Shown: positions 32,879 through 44,941 of the stretch, in pieces
Position numbering within the stretch: position 1 is the stretch's first letter
Layout of the letters: the number at the start of each line of letters is the position of its first letter
DNA from: Clarkia xantiana subsp. parviflora
Lineage: Eukaryota > Streptophyta > Magnoliopsida > Myrtales > Onagraceae
DNA: 64,000 nucleotides
Direction of reading: 5' to 3'
Assembly (NCBI GenBank): GCA_036873135.1
Contig: JAPTYO010000059.1
Location: 13,633,066 to 13,697,065 of the forward strand
The notes under the pieces: generated by a model
What the model saw: only the letters and a program-made list of their open reading frames with translations
What the model was told of the DNA's origin: nothing
The model's database searches: none
Made by a program: the position numbers and the translations under genes

Positions 32879-35737
32879 CTAGATGCTAACCCCGCGCACC
32901 GCGCGGGAAAAAAATGGTATACAGGTAAAAAAACATAATAAACAAAAATCTTGATTTTTTAGAATCCTTAAATTAAGCGCATGAGAAATACCTTTAAATA
33001 TCAAAATAATTAATATATTTCAACTAACATTTTATGCAATTACTATATTTTTTAAATAATTATATGACTATTATTTTTCTTTATCATATTTATTTTTCAG
33101 TGTCGCTCATACGTTTTCTTTCATCCTCAACTGTTAATTTTTTAAAATAAGCAAAACTATATTTTTTTTAAATATTCTTTACAAAGTATTTTTATACCAT
33201 GTAAACTCTAAAATAGTTAACTAAATAACACGTCTAAAAAATTAGAAAGTTAATACCAACTTATTTATATCAAGAAATTCATCATTTTAAATCTAAAAGA
33301 ATTACTGGCCAAAAAAAAAATCTAAGAGAATTTAATTCACCAAATAGTTTTTTTTGAATAAATTATATAATTTTTTTTATATTTTATAATTATTTTCCAC
33401 TACATTTTCTCTCATTCCAACTGCTACTTAAAATAATTTAAATGATATTTCTCAAATCATCACTGATCTTATATAGTCTTTAACCTCTTAGGTAGATATT
33501 TAAATAACATGTCTAAAAAATAATTACCTTTTTAATATCTAATTATTTATTTATACCAAAATAATAAATTTAAATGCAAAAGAATTTTAAAATTAACGAC
33601 TATAGTCAAATTATATATTTTATAATAATTAAATATAAACTCTAAACCCTAAAATAAAATATAAATTTTTAATTATTTATTTCTTTATTTCTTTATTTTA
33701 TACATAGTTTAAAATAGGATGTAATTTTTTTCTAAATTAAAATTATTCAATATTTTATATTTAAATTTGTAGACCCCTAATAATAAGAATTAAAAAAACA
33801 ATAAGTATATATTATATAATTGTATTTTATAAATTGGGTAGAGATAAAATTTATATTCTATGTACATATATAATATAGATAATTTTATTCAAATTATATA
33901 TGTATATATATATAAATTAATAGAGAAATTTTATTAATTATGCACTCCTATATATATATTGTTTTGTTTGTTCCTAAATAGTCGTATATATTTTTTAAGG
34001 TGAGAAATTAAATTTTATATTATTGTAATAGTTATGTTATAGAATACTTTCAATATCATGTATAAGTTAACCAAGTTCGAAAGCAAATTAACAAATAGGA
34101 GTATAATCAGATTCAATTTTTTTTTCCACCTTATTTTCCTATAAATATATTTGTGAATGAAAAAAAAAATACATGGGTGTGAGCGGATGAATGTACGATC
34201 CATATGAATGCAACACTCAATAAATTCATACTACAAAAATAGAATTGGAGAAGAAGAGATGAGAGAAAAATTTACCACTTGTCATTGGTGGAAGGACCAA
34301 ACTTAACTCGAAACCTAATAACCAAGAAAAAACTGATTATATATGATATACTTCTAGCTAAAATAGTAATTATGATATGTTTAACGCAAATATCGACATC
34401 AAATCTCAACAAAATAGTACTTGTTAATATAGAAAAATACACAATCATAATATGTCAATACGAAAAGAAGTGCAAATATAAGAGTAGACTCCAAGGTGCA
34501 CAGATGACCAGCCACCAATACTTCACCGGACTTGTTTATGCTATCCATAATAACTCTATCGGTCTATCCATGCTCCAGCGGCTACATAATATTCCCCCCA
34601 CCCCCCTTAAATTTGGAGAACGAACCCTTCTGCCAAAAAAAAAAATATACATATGGAGAACCGACCCTAGACAAATTATTTTTCTACGACAATATGTGTA
34701 TATTATATAGTAAGATGAGGTATAAGTGTGCAAATTAAGATGCATGTACTTTATTAATTTACCATGTTTATTTGCTTATATTTTAGGCAATATATATTAT
34801 TTGCCCTATGTGATATATAGAAACAATATTTACAAATAAGATAATATATATTATATATACAATATTATTTGAGTATATAGTAGGTTTAGTAAAATTCTCC
34901 TACGTTGATTAAGCAATATATATTCCTTTCTTTATTATTTTATATATACAATTGTATATTACATATTATAATATATAGTTTAAATTTGGTATACTTTTTT
35001 TCTAAATTAAAATTTCTTTTTATGTGTAGGTGCATTTCGTTTTTAATTTAAGGAATACAAAGAATTATTGTAATGGTAGATTCACTACTAAAAAAAAAAC
35101 GCATTTTTTTTCGGTATTGCATTTCTTAAATTTAAAATTTTTCATTAAATGACATGTAATTAAAGAGATTATTTGTCTCATCATCTACAATCTTGCTATT
35201 TTATTAATTATATTATTAATAATAATATATTTAGACAAAAATGTAAAACCATGGTAAATTCAATTATTATTTACATTTTAATATATTAGTAAAAGCATTC
35301 ATAAATAATAAACTCACAAGTCACAATTACGTATGAGATATTTAAAGAAGATAGATATGCTCTTATTCGGAATGCTGGATATATTAGTTAATAATAATCA
35401 ATAACTATTTTGCCAAAGGTAAGTAGGAATCAATTTTATATTACAGTATTTTATTATATATATATATATTGCTGAGGTGGCGGCCTACGGCCTTCCGGAA
35501 CCAAACTGTATAAATAATGAATTTAAATGGAAACTTTTAATCAATTTGTTTCTTTAAATTGCGTAGAGACCAAAATAGGAAATAAAAATACTCCTTAATT
35601 TTCAATCAATCAATATTATATATCTAAATTTAGATAACCCCTATTAAATTCTAATTAAATTAGGAAATGCTAACTGGACGGACTGCACACGTGTCGGTCA
35701 GAGGGCTTCCGATGCCGAATTAATATAATATAGTAGA
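32879..35737 (-). mobile_element. Non-autonomous Helitron (candidate, 2.86 kb)
   Basis: On the minus strand the 3' end reads CCCGCGCGGTGCGCGGGG, a GC hairpin, then GTTAGCAT and CTAG at 32882-32879, with T as the next base. The 5' end reads TCTACTATATTATATTAA from 35737, preceded by A. This fits the Helitron rule of TC start, hairpin, CTRR end and insertion between A and T. The interior is AT-rich with no Rep/helicase frame, so it is non-autonomous. Pairing these two ends is inference: they are the nearest compatible ones, and nested material may lie between them. Confidence 0.6.
35471..35737 (-). repeat. Helitron 5'-terminal module, copy 1
   Basis: Carries GGTGGCGGCCTACGG, CTTCCGGAACCAAACTGTATA, CACGTGTCGGTCAGAGGGC and the terminal AATATAATATAGTAGA. 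The module is repeated at 35799-36054 and 45982-46230. Confidence 0.8.
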
Positions 35738-35798
35738 TTGTGACCATAATATATATTATATAGTATAAATTTATACTATTTTATTCTATATACATATA

Positions 35799-36054
35799 GC
35801 TTACGTGGCGGCCTATGGTCTTCCGAAACCAAACTGTATAGATAATGAATATAAAATTAATCTTTTAATTAATTTGTTTCTTTAAATTGTGTAGAGACCA
35901 AAATAGGAGATAAAAATATTTCTTAATTTTAAATCAACCAATATTATGTATCTAAATTTAGAGAACCCCTACTAAATTAGGAAACGCTGACTGGACGAAC
36001 TGTCCACGTGTCAATCAGAGGGCTTCCGATACCAGATTAATATAATATAGTAGA
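35799..36054 (-). repeat. Helitron 5'-terminal module, copy 2
   Basis: Same module as at 35471 with about 10% divergence by eye. It ends TAGTAGA before T. It has no 3' terminus of its own here, so it is either a remnant or an alternative 5' end of the same element. Confidence 0.75.
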
Positions 36055-36122
36055 TAGTAGATATGTACATATTAAATTAGTTAGAATTACATAATAAAAT
36101 TAACTAAGTTCACTATTATTTA

Positions 36123-36124
<2 letters not shown>

Positions 36125-36178
<54 letters not shown>
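36125..36178. repeat. (AT)n microsatellite
   Basis: About 27 AT dinucleotides between Helitron copies. Confidence 0.95.
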
Positions 36179-36182
<4 letters not shown>

Positions 36183-36394
36183 ATTACTCTATCTATTAAA
36201 TACATAAGTATATTTGAATAATATTCACAGTTTTTTACCATTTATATTCTATCTATATGTAAACAAATTTTTATACAATTTTTTAATTTGTTTAGTATCT
36301 TATAAGTTTTAAATAATAATAATTAATATACTAAATAAATATAAAAATTGGCAACTTATAATATTTATTGATTATACCAAAATATAAATACATA

Positions 36395-38063
36395 TCTATA
36401 TATCTAATAAGGGAACATGTGAGAGAGTGAAGCATTTTGGGTGTGCCACATCATCATTTTAAGTTATCCTAATCGTGACACGTCAGCAATGGTAGCAAAT
36501 AATATGTTGACACATGTTCTAAGATATAATAAAACTAAGCAAAAACAATTAATTACAATCTCTAACTTTATTTCATGTTTGAGCTATAATAAAACTAAGC
36601 AAAAACAAATAATTACAATCTCTATCTTTATTTCATGTTCGGTTGTAGAGACTTTTCAAATATTTTCAATGGTATATGGAAAGGTTTCTCCCTACACTAA
36701 TTTCATTGGATGATGAACAAGTTTCTCATTCTATATAAATGCTTCTCTTGATTCACGTTCAAGACCAAACCAAACAAATATCGACTACCCGGGAGACAAC
36801 CCTAAAAGAAGCATCACTCTATTCACATCCATAAGCATAGAGAAGACGATTCCATATATATAGCGGATCGGTCGACGATCGGAACGGAAGGAAGAGATCT
36901 GTTAATCTCTAACTTGAATTACAGCGGTACCGATGAGATGTGAAGGAAAGCTAGGTATGGCGCCGATTTTGGTTTCGGATGCTCTGACGAAATTGGAGTG
37001 GGTGTCGACAAAGTTGGATCTCACATGGATCAAATCGGGACCAGTTGGACGCGAGCCTTGATGGACATAACAGATGAACAAGGATGGAATGTGAAGCGTC
37101 TCTGATTGCAACGGAAAGAATGAAGGAGATAAGGATGGAGGTGGGAGTTTATTTATGATTGCGTATGGGGCTAGATAAATTAGGGTTAAAGTAGAATACG
37201 GTTATGGTTTTTTTTTTCTTTTACCAATCTATCTGGTTATGGTTTTGGGTATTTAGATTACAAAGCTTCTTAGCCTATCATAGTCGATATTTTTTTCCAT
37301 AATACGTAGCTTGACCGAGTGACCGTTGATAATATAATAGTAAGTATTAATAAAATTATAAGCTATTTCGATATATTAATGTAGATTATAATAATAGAAT
37401 ATTTTTTTTGCAATGGATTATTATTAATATTATTACTGTTATTATTATTAATACTACTGTTATTTTTGTGTGGGTCGTTAAAAAATGAGAGCCGCATTTA
37501 ACTTTTTTCGGTAGAAAGACCATTTCACTTTGTTTGGTTTTTAATGTTTAAGATATTAAGGTATTTTTTTCCAAAAATATTAAAGTATTTACTGCACGTA
37601 ATCTCAATTTCTAAATTATTAAAACTTTAATATTTATATTTTTTATTTTCCTTCCCTCAATCATGCAATTTATGTATTCAACAAATTTGATCTAATGTAC
37701 GTATTTAATGAATACTGAGGGGAAAAAAAATACTAGAATCATCCATCTACGTTTTTATAACCATAATTTCATTTAAAAAAAACACACACACACACTTTAT
37801 TCAATTTGCATTAAATTTTTTTAAAAGCACTAAACTATTAGGTTTAATAGAAAATGAATTATAAGCTGCCTTAAAAAATGAATTATAAGCTGCCTTCAAA
37901 TTTCCAGTCTTTCGTTTACTTTTTCAAATTTTAGACTGATATTTTATTTAAAAATAGTGTTTCAACATATTACAAATAATCATTATAAATTTCATCGAAT
38001 ATTAGTTTGTTAATTATACATATTTGGTAAATCACCCGCGCGATGCGCGGGAAATGCACCTAG
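36395..38063 (+). mobile_element. Non-autonomous Helitron (candidate, 1.67 kb)
   Basis: Starts TCTATATATCTAATAAGG after an A and ends with hairpin CCCGCGC-GAT-GCGCGGG, AAATGCAC, CTAG before a T. Interior features are a 56-bp direct repeat ending in AACTAAGCAAAAACAA.TAATTACAATCTCT (36525-36640) and a more G+C-rich block at 36840-37150 that may be a captured host fragment. No Rep/helicase is encoded. Confidence 0.7.
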
Positions 38064-38165
38064 TGTATATATAATACAAAATATAGTGGACATTTATAAG
38101 AATTATATATATATTACTTTGTACATAGCTACGTGATCTATTATCTAATAATAATAATAATTATT

Positions 38166-38218
<53 letters not shown>

Positions 38219-40393
38219 TATTATAAAAATGTGAGTGGCATCGAATTCCAAATTTGCGTACTTAAAAATATAAAAAAGTAAGCAAGCTAGAGCAGTCATT
38301 AATTCGCTGAATAATCTACTAAGCCTTCATCCACAATGTATTCCATTAAGGTGTCGATTCTAATATGTGTGGTTATGAGACTCGATAATGAGAAAATCGC
38401 ACATATAGAGGTAATGATCTAATTATTAAGAACATGTTGTGCATGTTTACCATTGATATGTATGTACTAATGATACGTATGTAGTATGTACTTACTAATA
38501 TAAATGATGGTAGAAACAAATCAATGTGACATTTTTTTTATAAATAAAATAAAAAGAGTCTATTACATGCATGTAGTACGTAACATGTAAATGAGCATGA
38601 AATTTAACTAATACAATACTAAACGTCTTTGAGATTTAAAATTGGAGAGACTATTTTAATATTTAAAATCACCTTATGAAATATTTTATTTTTATGGTAA
38701 AATTTAAATGTGAATACACATGACTTTTGGGGCGAGGGTCATTGAAATTTTTATAGAAGTAGTAGTTTTAAAATTTAAATGTAAAGAGACATGACTTTTG
38801 GGGGTGAGTGGCCCTCACCCCCAAAAGATACTTGCATTAAAGGGTACCACTACAAAACCGGCGGTTCCACCATGTACCAAGCGATCTCAAATACTAGGAA
38901 AAACCAACTAAGACCAGGCGACACAACTTTTCACACCAAAGCCTTCATAGTGTGGTTGGATGGGAAGAAATAAAACTGACAGTTATCAGTTAGGTCACAT
39001 CTCTTATAGAAGCGGTTATTTCCAACGAACAGGCTAATCACTCTAACGAAAGCAATTTCTTCGGCTCTTCTTGCTCTCATCATCTTCACTGCTCTTCCTC
39101 TCTCTTACTTGCAGTCTCAACAATCACTGATACGCTGAATTTGCCGGACTACTGCAGACTGCAGGTAACACTTCTACTACCAATTAGAACTTACAAAGTG
39201 TCATCCACTAATTAGCTTCAATTATCTCAGCCAATTTGATTGAACATTGAGCGTCAAGTTCATTAATTCGATTTACATGCATAATCCGTCGACAGTTGGT
39301 CTATTAAAAAGTACCCACTACCGATTGAAAATTTCACGCTTTATCATATCGACAACGTGTTTGTGAGAATGCCAGTTCGAAACTTTTAATCCACTTCCGT
39401 AGGGATCATGAATTTTTACCGATCGATCAACTTGGTGTTAATTAAGTTTACTTTTAAAATTCAGTTTGTTACCCTTTTATTGGTGCTTGTTTGCTTTCTC
39501 TCTCTTTGGCTTCTACTGTAGTGATTTGAAAAATCTGCCTTATAAACATCGAATGAGTTCCAATTATTTATCATGGCTTCTTTTACCTTTAATTTTTTAC
39601 AAATATTATAATTGCTTACATTCTTAACTATTAAAGATGATTCGTTAGAACACGATTAATCTCTATTCACAACCTTACATGTCATACTAATGATTGATTA
39701 CTCATATTATGCGTTCTATATTAAACCCGGTTTAATCTATTGAACTTTCCGAACATCGGCGTAAGTAAGATCAATCTTGCTCCTAGCCTTCTACTTCTTA
39801 TTGCATTAGGTATATCCATAGTAAGTAGGAATTTTGGGGCTTCTCCTTGGTCAGATAATGTATCTGAACATTTTTAGAAAGTTCCTATTGTCAGCTTAAG
39901 TTATTTACTTTCTCATTGTGCTGATTTGTTTCTTTTATATGATTTCCTATACAAGGAAAATAAATTGATATTATCTCAAAATATCCCTTATTTCGTAGAA
40001 GCATTTAACAGTATGTCCAAATCTATTTGTTTTGTATTTGGCACTACTAGCTTTTCTCATGAAGAGGCAAATTAGTAACACTTGATGTAGGTATAGTTTA
40101 TTTTCTTGACTTTAGTTATTCAGACTGAAGGTATAACTGCTACACACCCTCCAAAACCATATAATTATAAAATATTACAAAAAGTTTGGTTTCTTTTAAT
40201 GTTTATTTATGTGGAATTTCATTATTACTATCACAGTTTTCTTTCATATAACTTTAGCATCATAGTTTGAAGTTTTGTTGTATTCTAATATTGATGTGTA
40301 ATTATCTAAAATTATTAAATGCTTCTTTATGGTACGTATATGAAAAATGGTACATCTTATGCATAGCTTGTGTCCATATTTCTCTTTATCATG
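38064..40393. other. AT-rich region with gene-like 5' fragment
   Basis: Contains ATT/AT microsatellites at 38143-38217, a direct repeat of ATGACTTTTGGGG.GAG at 38721 and 38791, and a perfect hairpin at 38796-38826. A C/T-rich stretch at 39055-39165 ending CTGCAG before a GTAACA donor looks like a first exon. A possible partner is the acceptor TTTTTCAG at about 44213, on the far side of the LARD insertion. No protein was recognised. Confidence 0.35.
38796..38826. repeat. Perfect 13-bp hairpin
   Basis: TTTTGGGGGTGAG, loop TGGCC, CTCACCCCCAAAA. Its left half also occurs, imperfectly, 70 bp upstream, so the hairpin probably arose from an inverted copy of that repeat. Confidence 0.85.
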
Positions 40394-40398
40394 GTAGA

Positions 40399-41323
40399 TG
40401 TTGCGTCCAGGATGAACAGGGTCGTGAGGACGCGTCTGTTCGCGTGGTTGTGCGGGCTTTTTGGGCTGTAACCCTTCCGTCGGGAGGAGGTTGGGCCACT
40501 GACGAGTGTTCGGATTTACTCCCGTAAAGGTCTGTAACTCGGTTCGGCTGTGTCTCAAGAGGCGGTGGACTGTGCACGGATGCGGGCGTCTGGGACGCAA
40601 TTCCTGCACGAAGGACCAATGCTAGCACGGAGAGGGGGGTGGTGCTAGCGGAGCCCTCTCCGATGCTTAAGTCACTATAATGGCAAAAATGTAATTTCTA
40701 GAGAGAGAATATTTTTAGAGAGAAGTCAGAGCTCAAAATACCAAAGTTGGGCAAATGAGAGGATGTGTGAAAATGGGTGGCCAATGCCTCCTATTTATAG
40801 TCTTCCTTAAGACCGGACCCGGTTTTAAAGCGGTTTGATGACGGTTCAAGAGCATGCGGTAACCGTCATCCATATTGGTAATGCGCGAACTTGACTTCTC
40901 TACACGTAACGGTAATCGCGGATACGGTAGTCGCACGATACCCGTAAAGGAATCCGGACCTCGTCGAATTTGGGCAATTCGGCGAGGTCCGGATTGCCGC
41001 GCAACCCGGACCTCCGGATTGCCGCGCAACCCGGACCTCCGGATTGCCGCGCAACCCGGACCTCCGGATTGCCGCGCAACCCGGACCTCCGGATTGCCGC
41101 AATCCGGACGTCCGGGTTGCAACGCAATCCGGACGTCCGGGTTGCATTGCAATCCGGATGTACGGGTTGCTATGCAACCCGGAGGTCCGGTCCGGACGCG
41201 CGTAAATGCGTTTCCGGACCGTTTTGATTCCTTGGGAGATGCTTTTAAACCGAGATGTAATTTTTGACGTGTTTACGAGGCCCGAAATGTAAATACGAAC
41301 CCGAATTGGACATTTATCCATCA
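40399..41323 (-). repeat. 3' LTR of the LARD (925 bp)
   Basis: Paired with 43399-44150 but 173 bp longer, because of a tandem array at about 40983-41190. A TATTTATAG word (TATA box on the minus strand) lies at 40792-40799. Confidence 0.92.
40983..41190. repeat. 25-bp tandem palindromic modules inside the LTR
   Basis: Units of the form CCGGATTGCCGCGCAACCCGG-ACCT, about four in tandem, then variants with CCGGACGTCCGG. Each unit is partly self-complementary (GCAACCCGG/CCGGATTGC). The other LTR of the same element has only one such module. Confidence 0.85.
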
Positions 41324-41340
41324 CTTGCCCCCGAGTCAAG
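41324..41340 (-). promoter_or_regulatory. Polypurine tract of the LARD
   Basis: Minus strand CTTGACTCGGGGGCAAG immediately before TGATGG of the 3' LTR. Confidence 0.75.
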
Positions 41341-41715
41341 TAACGGTTTAAAACCTTTCTTGACTCTATTTTAAGTTAGGATATTTGTCCAATTTGAGTT
41401 TGACGCTAACCTTTCGGTTTTGATCGTTGGTCGGACGTAGGCATCTTGATTTCGTCCGTCGTTTGATTTTCCGACCAAATGACTTTGTTTCCTGTCATCA
41501 CGGTTAGTGCAATAGGAAATGTATATGTGCAAGTATAGTTATCGTCGGAGACATGGGCAATTGGTAATACACTATGCGATCATGCTCCTATCAATATGCA
41601 TGCATAGGTAATGGTCACGGCAAGATCGTAATTACGCAATGCAAGAAATAGAAACCGTATGTTTCTAAAACAACTTAGCGATTATCAAAATATGAATCAT
41701 GCGATATGGAATCAT

Positions 41716-42363
41716 ACGCGTATGATGACAGGTTTGATATGTGCAATGTCAAAATAATCATGTATGTGGAGATAAATACTTAGAGGAGGGCGGAGTATAC
41801 CGTAAGTACTTGTAGGTGCATTACTCCTTTGATCCTTTTCATCAAGGAGTCTCTTGGAAGTAGTCGTTTGTTGTTTAGAGAAATATTTTGTCGTATTTGC
41901 TCTTCGCGGTTCGTCATATTAGTTGCATCGCTTGCATGATAGCTTCTTGAGATGTTGGTCCTTTTTACTGCACGTACCAACTTTGCTATGTGCGTTGACT
42001 TTAGCTATGCGCGTTGACTTTTGCTACGCGCGTTGACTTTTGCGTATGACGACAGGTTTGATACGTGCAATGTCAAAATAATCATGTATGTGGAGATAAA
42101 TACTTAGAGGAGGGCGGAGTATACCGTAAGTACTTGTAGGTGCATTACTCCTTTGATCCTTTTCATCAAGGAGTCTCTTGGAAGTAGTCGTTTGTTGTTT
42201 AGAGAAATATTTTGTCGTATTTGCTCTTCGCGGTTCGTCATATTAGTTGCATCGCTTGCATGATAGCTTCTTGAGATGTTGGTCCTTTTTACTGCACGTA
42301 CCAACTTTGCTATGTGCGTTGACTTTAGCTATGCGCGTTGACTTTTGCTATGCGCGTTGACTT
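41716..42363. repeat. 324-bp tandem duplication inside the LARD
   Basis: 41716-42039 and 42040-42363 are almost identical, from GCGTATGA.GACAGGTTTGATA to GCTATGCGCGTTGAC. Identical 66-codon frames in both copies are a by-product of the duplication. Confidence 0.9.
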
Positions 42364-42610
42364 TTGCTATGTGCGTTGACTTTTGCTATGCGCGTTGACT
42401 TTTTGATACGCGCGTTGACTTTTGATACGCGCGTTGACTTTTTGATACACGCGTTGACCTTTGCTATGCGCGTTGACTTTTGATACGCGCGTTGACTTTT
42501 GATACGCGCGTTGACTTTCGCTATGCGCGTTGGCTTTTGATACGCGTTGACTTTCGCTATGCGCGTTGGCTTTTGATATGCGCGTTGACTTTTGATACGC
42601 GCGTTGACAT
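42304..42610. repeat. Short tandem repeat GCGCGTTGACTTTTGNTA (about 19 bp)
   Basis: About 16 units alternating GCTATGCGCGTTGAC and GATACGCGCGTTGAC; the core ACGCGCGT is a palindrome. It gives a spurious low-complexity frame on the minus strand. Confidence 0.9.
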
Positions 42611-42974
42611 AGATGTCGTCGTATGAGCTTTGTCGATGAGCGTTGTAGGTGTGATTAGGAGGCATAGCTACTCGCTGTACGCAATCCATCTTTGTCGACA
42701 TGTACGTACGTACATGGAAATACTTAAAATATTCCACCATTGTAATCTTGTATGCTGCGAGTATGCGCTCGGTGTTGTCATGCAAGGTTAATGTGTTGAA
42801 GAGGTTGCCCCCCTTGCGTGATGCTTGTTGCACGAAGACTAATAAGTCTTGTACGTACGTGGTTGTCTCACATGGAGCGTCTGTTGCATAAATGCTTGAA
42901 TAAGTGTTGGTGCGTGTATGCACGTTGTCGTGACTGTCGGTTGTATTTTCAGGCTGCAGAGTTGAGGCGCTAGC

Positions 42975-43155
42975 ATTTTGATACGGGCACTCGGCACAAG
43001 GACACTCGGTACAGGCACTTGACACGGGCACTTGGCACGGGCACTCGGCACGGACACTCGGCACGGGCACCTGGCGCTGGCACTTGGTACTGGCACTCGG
43101 CGCTGGCACTTGGCGCTGGCACTCGGCACTGGCACTCGGCACTGGTACTTGGCGT
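42975..43155. repeat. Short tandem repeat GGCACTCGGCAC
   Basis: Alternating GGCACTTGG, GGCACTCGG and GGCGCTGG words, about 6-18 bp periodicity. Confidence 0.85.
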
Positions 43156-43381
43156 CCTAGGCTCGAACCCGGGCATGGATGTTACGCGCACTGCATTTTG
43201 GACTTCGGGACCTTGTTGTGCGGGGGGCGCACTTCATGTTGGCATGAGAAGGCATTGGATGTGGCCACATGCATGTGGGGGATCCAAGTGGACTTGTTAT
43301 CGGCTTCTGCTTGTTTGCCCCCGCCTTCTTCGTACGTCTGCCTGTCATAGCTTGCGGTATGAAACGGCTTCTTGCTCGTTT

Positions 43382-43398
43382 CCCACAGACGGCGCCAA
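43382..43398 (-). promoter_or_regulatory. Primer-binding/leader site of the LARD
   Basis: Minus strand TTGGCGCCGTCTGTGGG directly after the 5' LTR end CGCAACA. Confidence 0.8.
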
Positions 43399-44150
43399 TG
43401 TTGCGTCCGGGATGAACAAGGTCGTGAGGACGCGTCTGTTCGCGTAGTTGTGCGGGCTTTTTGGGCTGTAACCCTTCTGTCTGGAGAAGGTTGGGCCACT
43501 GACGAGTGTTCGGATTTACTCCCGTAAAGGTCTGTGACTCGGTTCGGCTGCGTCTCGAGAGGCGGTGGTCTGTGTACAGGTGCGGGCGTCTGGGACGCAA
43601 TTCCTGCACGAAGGACCAATGCTAGCACGAAGAGGGGGGTGGTGCTAGCGGAGCCCTCTCTGATGCTTAAGTCACTATAATGGCGAAAAGGTAATTTCTA
43701 GAGAGAGAATATTTCTAGAGAGAAGTCAGAGCTCAAAATATCAAAGTTGGGCAAATGAGAGGATGTGTGAAAATGGGTGGCCAAGGCCTCCTATTTATAG
43801 GCTTCCTTAAGACCGGACCCGGTTTTAAAGCGGTTCGATGACGGTTCAAGAGCATGCGGTAACCGTCATCCATATTGGTAATGCGCGAACTTGACTTCTC
43901 TACACGTAACGGTAATCGCGGATACGGTAGTCGCACGATACCCGTAAAGGAATCCGGACCTCGTCGAATTTGGGCAATTCGGCGAGGTCCGGGTTGCTAT
44001 GCAACCCGGAGGTCCGGTCCGGACGCGCGTAAATGCGTTTCCGGACCGTTTTGATTCCTTGGGAGATGTTTTTAAATCGAGATGTAATTTTTGACGTGTT
44101 TACGAGGCCCGAAATGTAAATACGAACCCGAATTGGACATTTATCCATCA
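43399..44150 (-). repeat. 5' LTR of the LARD (752 bp)
   Basis: Paired with 40399-41323. About 18 substitutions were counted by eye over the shared length. A TATA box (minus strand CTATAAATAGG) lies at 43792-43799. Confidence 0.92.
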
Positions 44151-44155
44151 GTAGA

Positions 44156-44911
44156 GAAGTCTCATGATGTTATATGCATGGTGAACTCACATTGATTGCT
44201 TAAGTTTTTCAGAGTCCTTATCTGGAGTCAAAAAATGAATACTCGTATGCTAGATAAATGTTTATTTCCTTGCTCCATGTTTTGGATTCCTAACGCTATC
44301 TGAATTTGTCCATGATCTTTTTGGACGCTTCAGTGGGTTTATCTATTTGTCTGATTGAGGCATAAATTGTTTCATTTGCTTCACCAAACTAGGTCTTGAA
44401 AGAGATTTTAGGAGTAATTACAAAGTTGATCAAGATTTTAAAGTTACAGCATCTGCATGAATAAGTTAGTGAAACTTCAATCGGATCCAAGTTAGGGTGA
44501 TTCATCTCATTCTCTCTTGGATCCAATTGAATGTTTTGCCAAAAAACTTAGCTTTGCAAAGGTACGAGACTATGCCAAACAAAGGTTTGTACTATGTAGA
44601 CCACGAATCTTTTCTTCTTTTCCCACAAATATCGTAATATTCGATGTTGATTGGTCATAAAATATTTATTATTTCCATTTGTGAATTTACGCAATTTTAA
44701 CTTATGAATCAAACTATGCTATGCAAGGCTGTAACTAGAGCTCACATCTAATCCAATCAATTTGAACATGTTACACATTTACATTATTTTTAAGTTTGAT
44801 TTAATATTTATTATAATTCTACATGTTATATTTTATCAAATTCAGACATTGATTAATTTTTTAGATCTACCAATTCGTCTTTTGCATGAAACCATGACAA
44901 AAATATATCGT
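44156..44911. other. AT-rich DNA between LARD and Helitron end
   Basis: A possible exon border (TTTTTCAG then AGTCCTTATCTGGAG) lies at about 44213. Nothing is otherwise supported. It may be the 3' part of a Helitron that the LARD interrupts. Confidence 0.35.
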
Positions 44912-44912
44912 C

Positions 44913-44941
44913 GCGCGTGCAACGTATGCGCCTACATCTAG
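44913..44941 (+). mobile_element. Helitron 3' end (degenerate)
   Basis: GCGCGTGCAACGTATGCGC can form an 8-bp stem with two wobble pairs, followed by CTACAT and CTAG at 44938-44941, then T. The matching 5' end was not located with confidence. Confidence 0.5.

Larger units (their letters stand above)
40399..44150 (-). mobile_element. Non-coding gypsy derivative (LARD-type), 3.75 kb
   Basis: The GTAGA target duplication is perfect (40394-40398 and 44151-44155). LTRs start TGTTGCG and end TATCCATCA in plus reading, giving TG...CA on the element strand. The leader TTGGCGCCGTCTGTGGG follows the 5' LTR (43398-43382) and CTCGGGGGCAAG precedes the 3' LTR. The interior of about 2.1 kb has no gag, RT or integrase motif, only tandem duplications and short repeats. 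LTR words are shared with gypsy element 1 (AGCACGGAG.GGGGGTGGTGCT, CCCTCTCCGATGC.TAAGTCA), so it is probably mobilised by a Tat relative. Confidence 0.92.

Noticed and set aside
36902..37111. 69-codon minus frame inside the Helitron
   Set aside because: No domain recognised; may be a captured fragment but cannot be supported as a gene.
38848..39520. Possible CACTA transposon from CACTACAAAACCGG
   Set aside because: No matching inverted end with a 3-bp target duplication was found; the GTAGTG at 39516 lacks flanking agreement.
40733..41339. Overlapping frames across the LARD 3' LTR
   Set aside because: Produced by the CCGG-rich 25-bp tandem modules; absent from the other LTR.
42348..43191. 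264-codon minus frame and overlaps inside the LARD
   Set aside because: Translation of short tandem repeats (KVNARIKSQRAYQKPTRIA); no start context or family.
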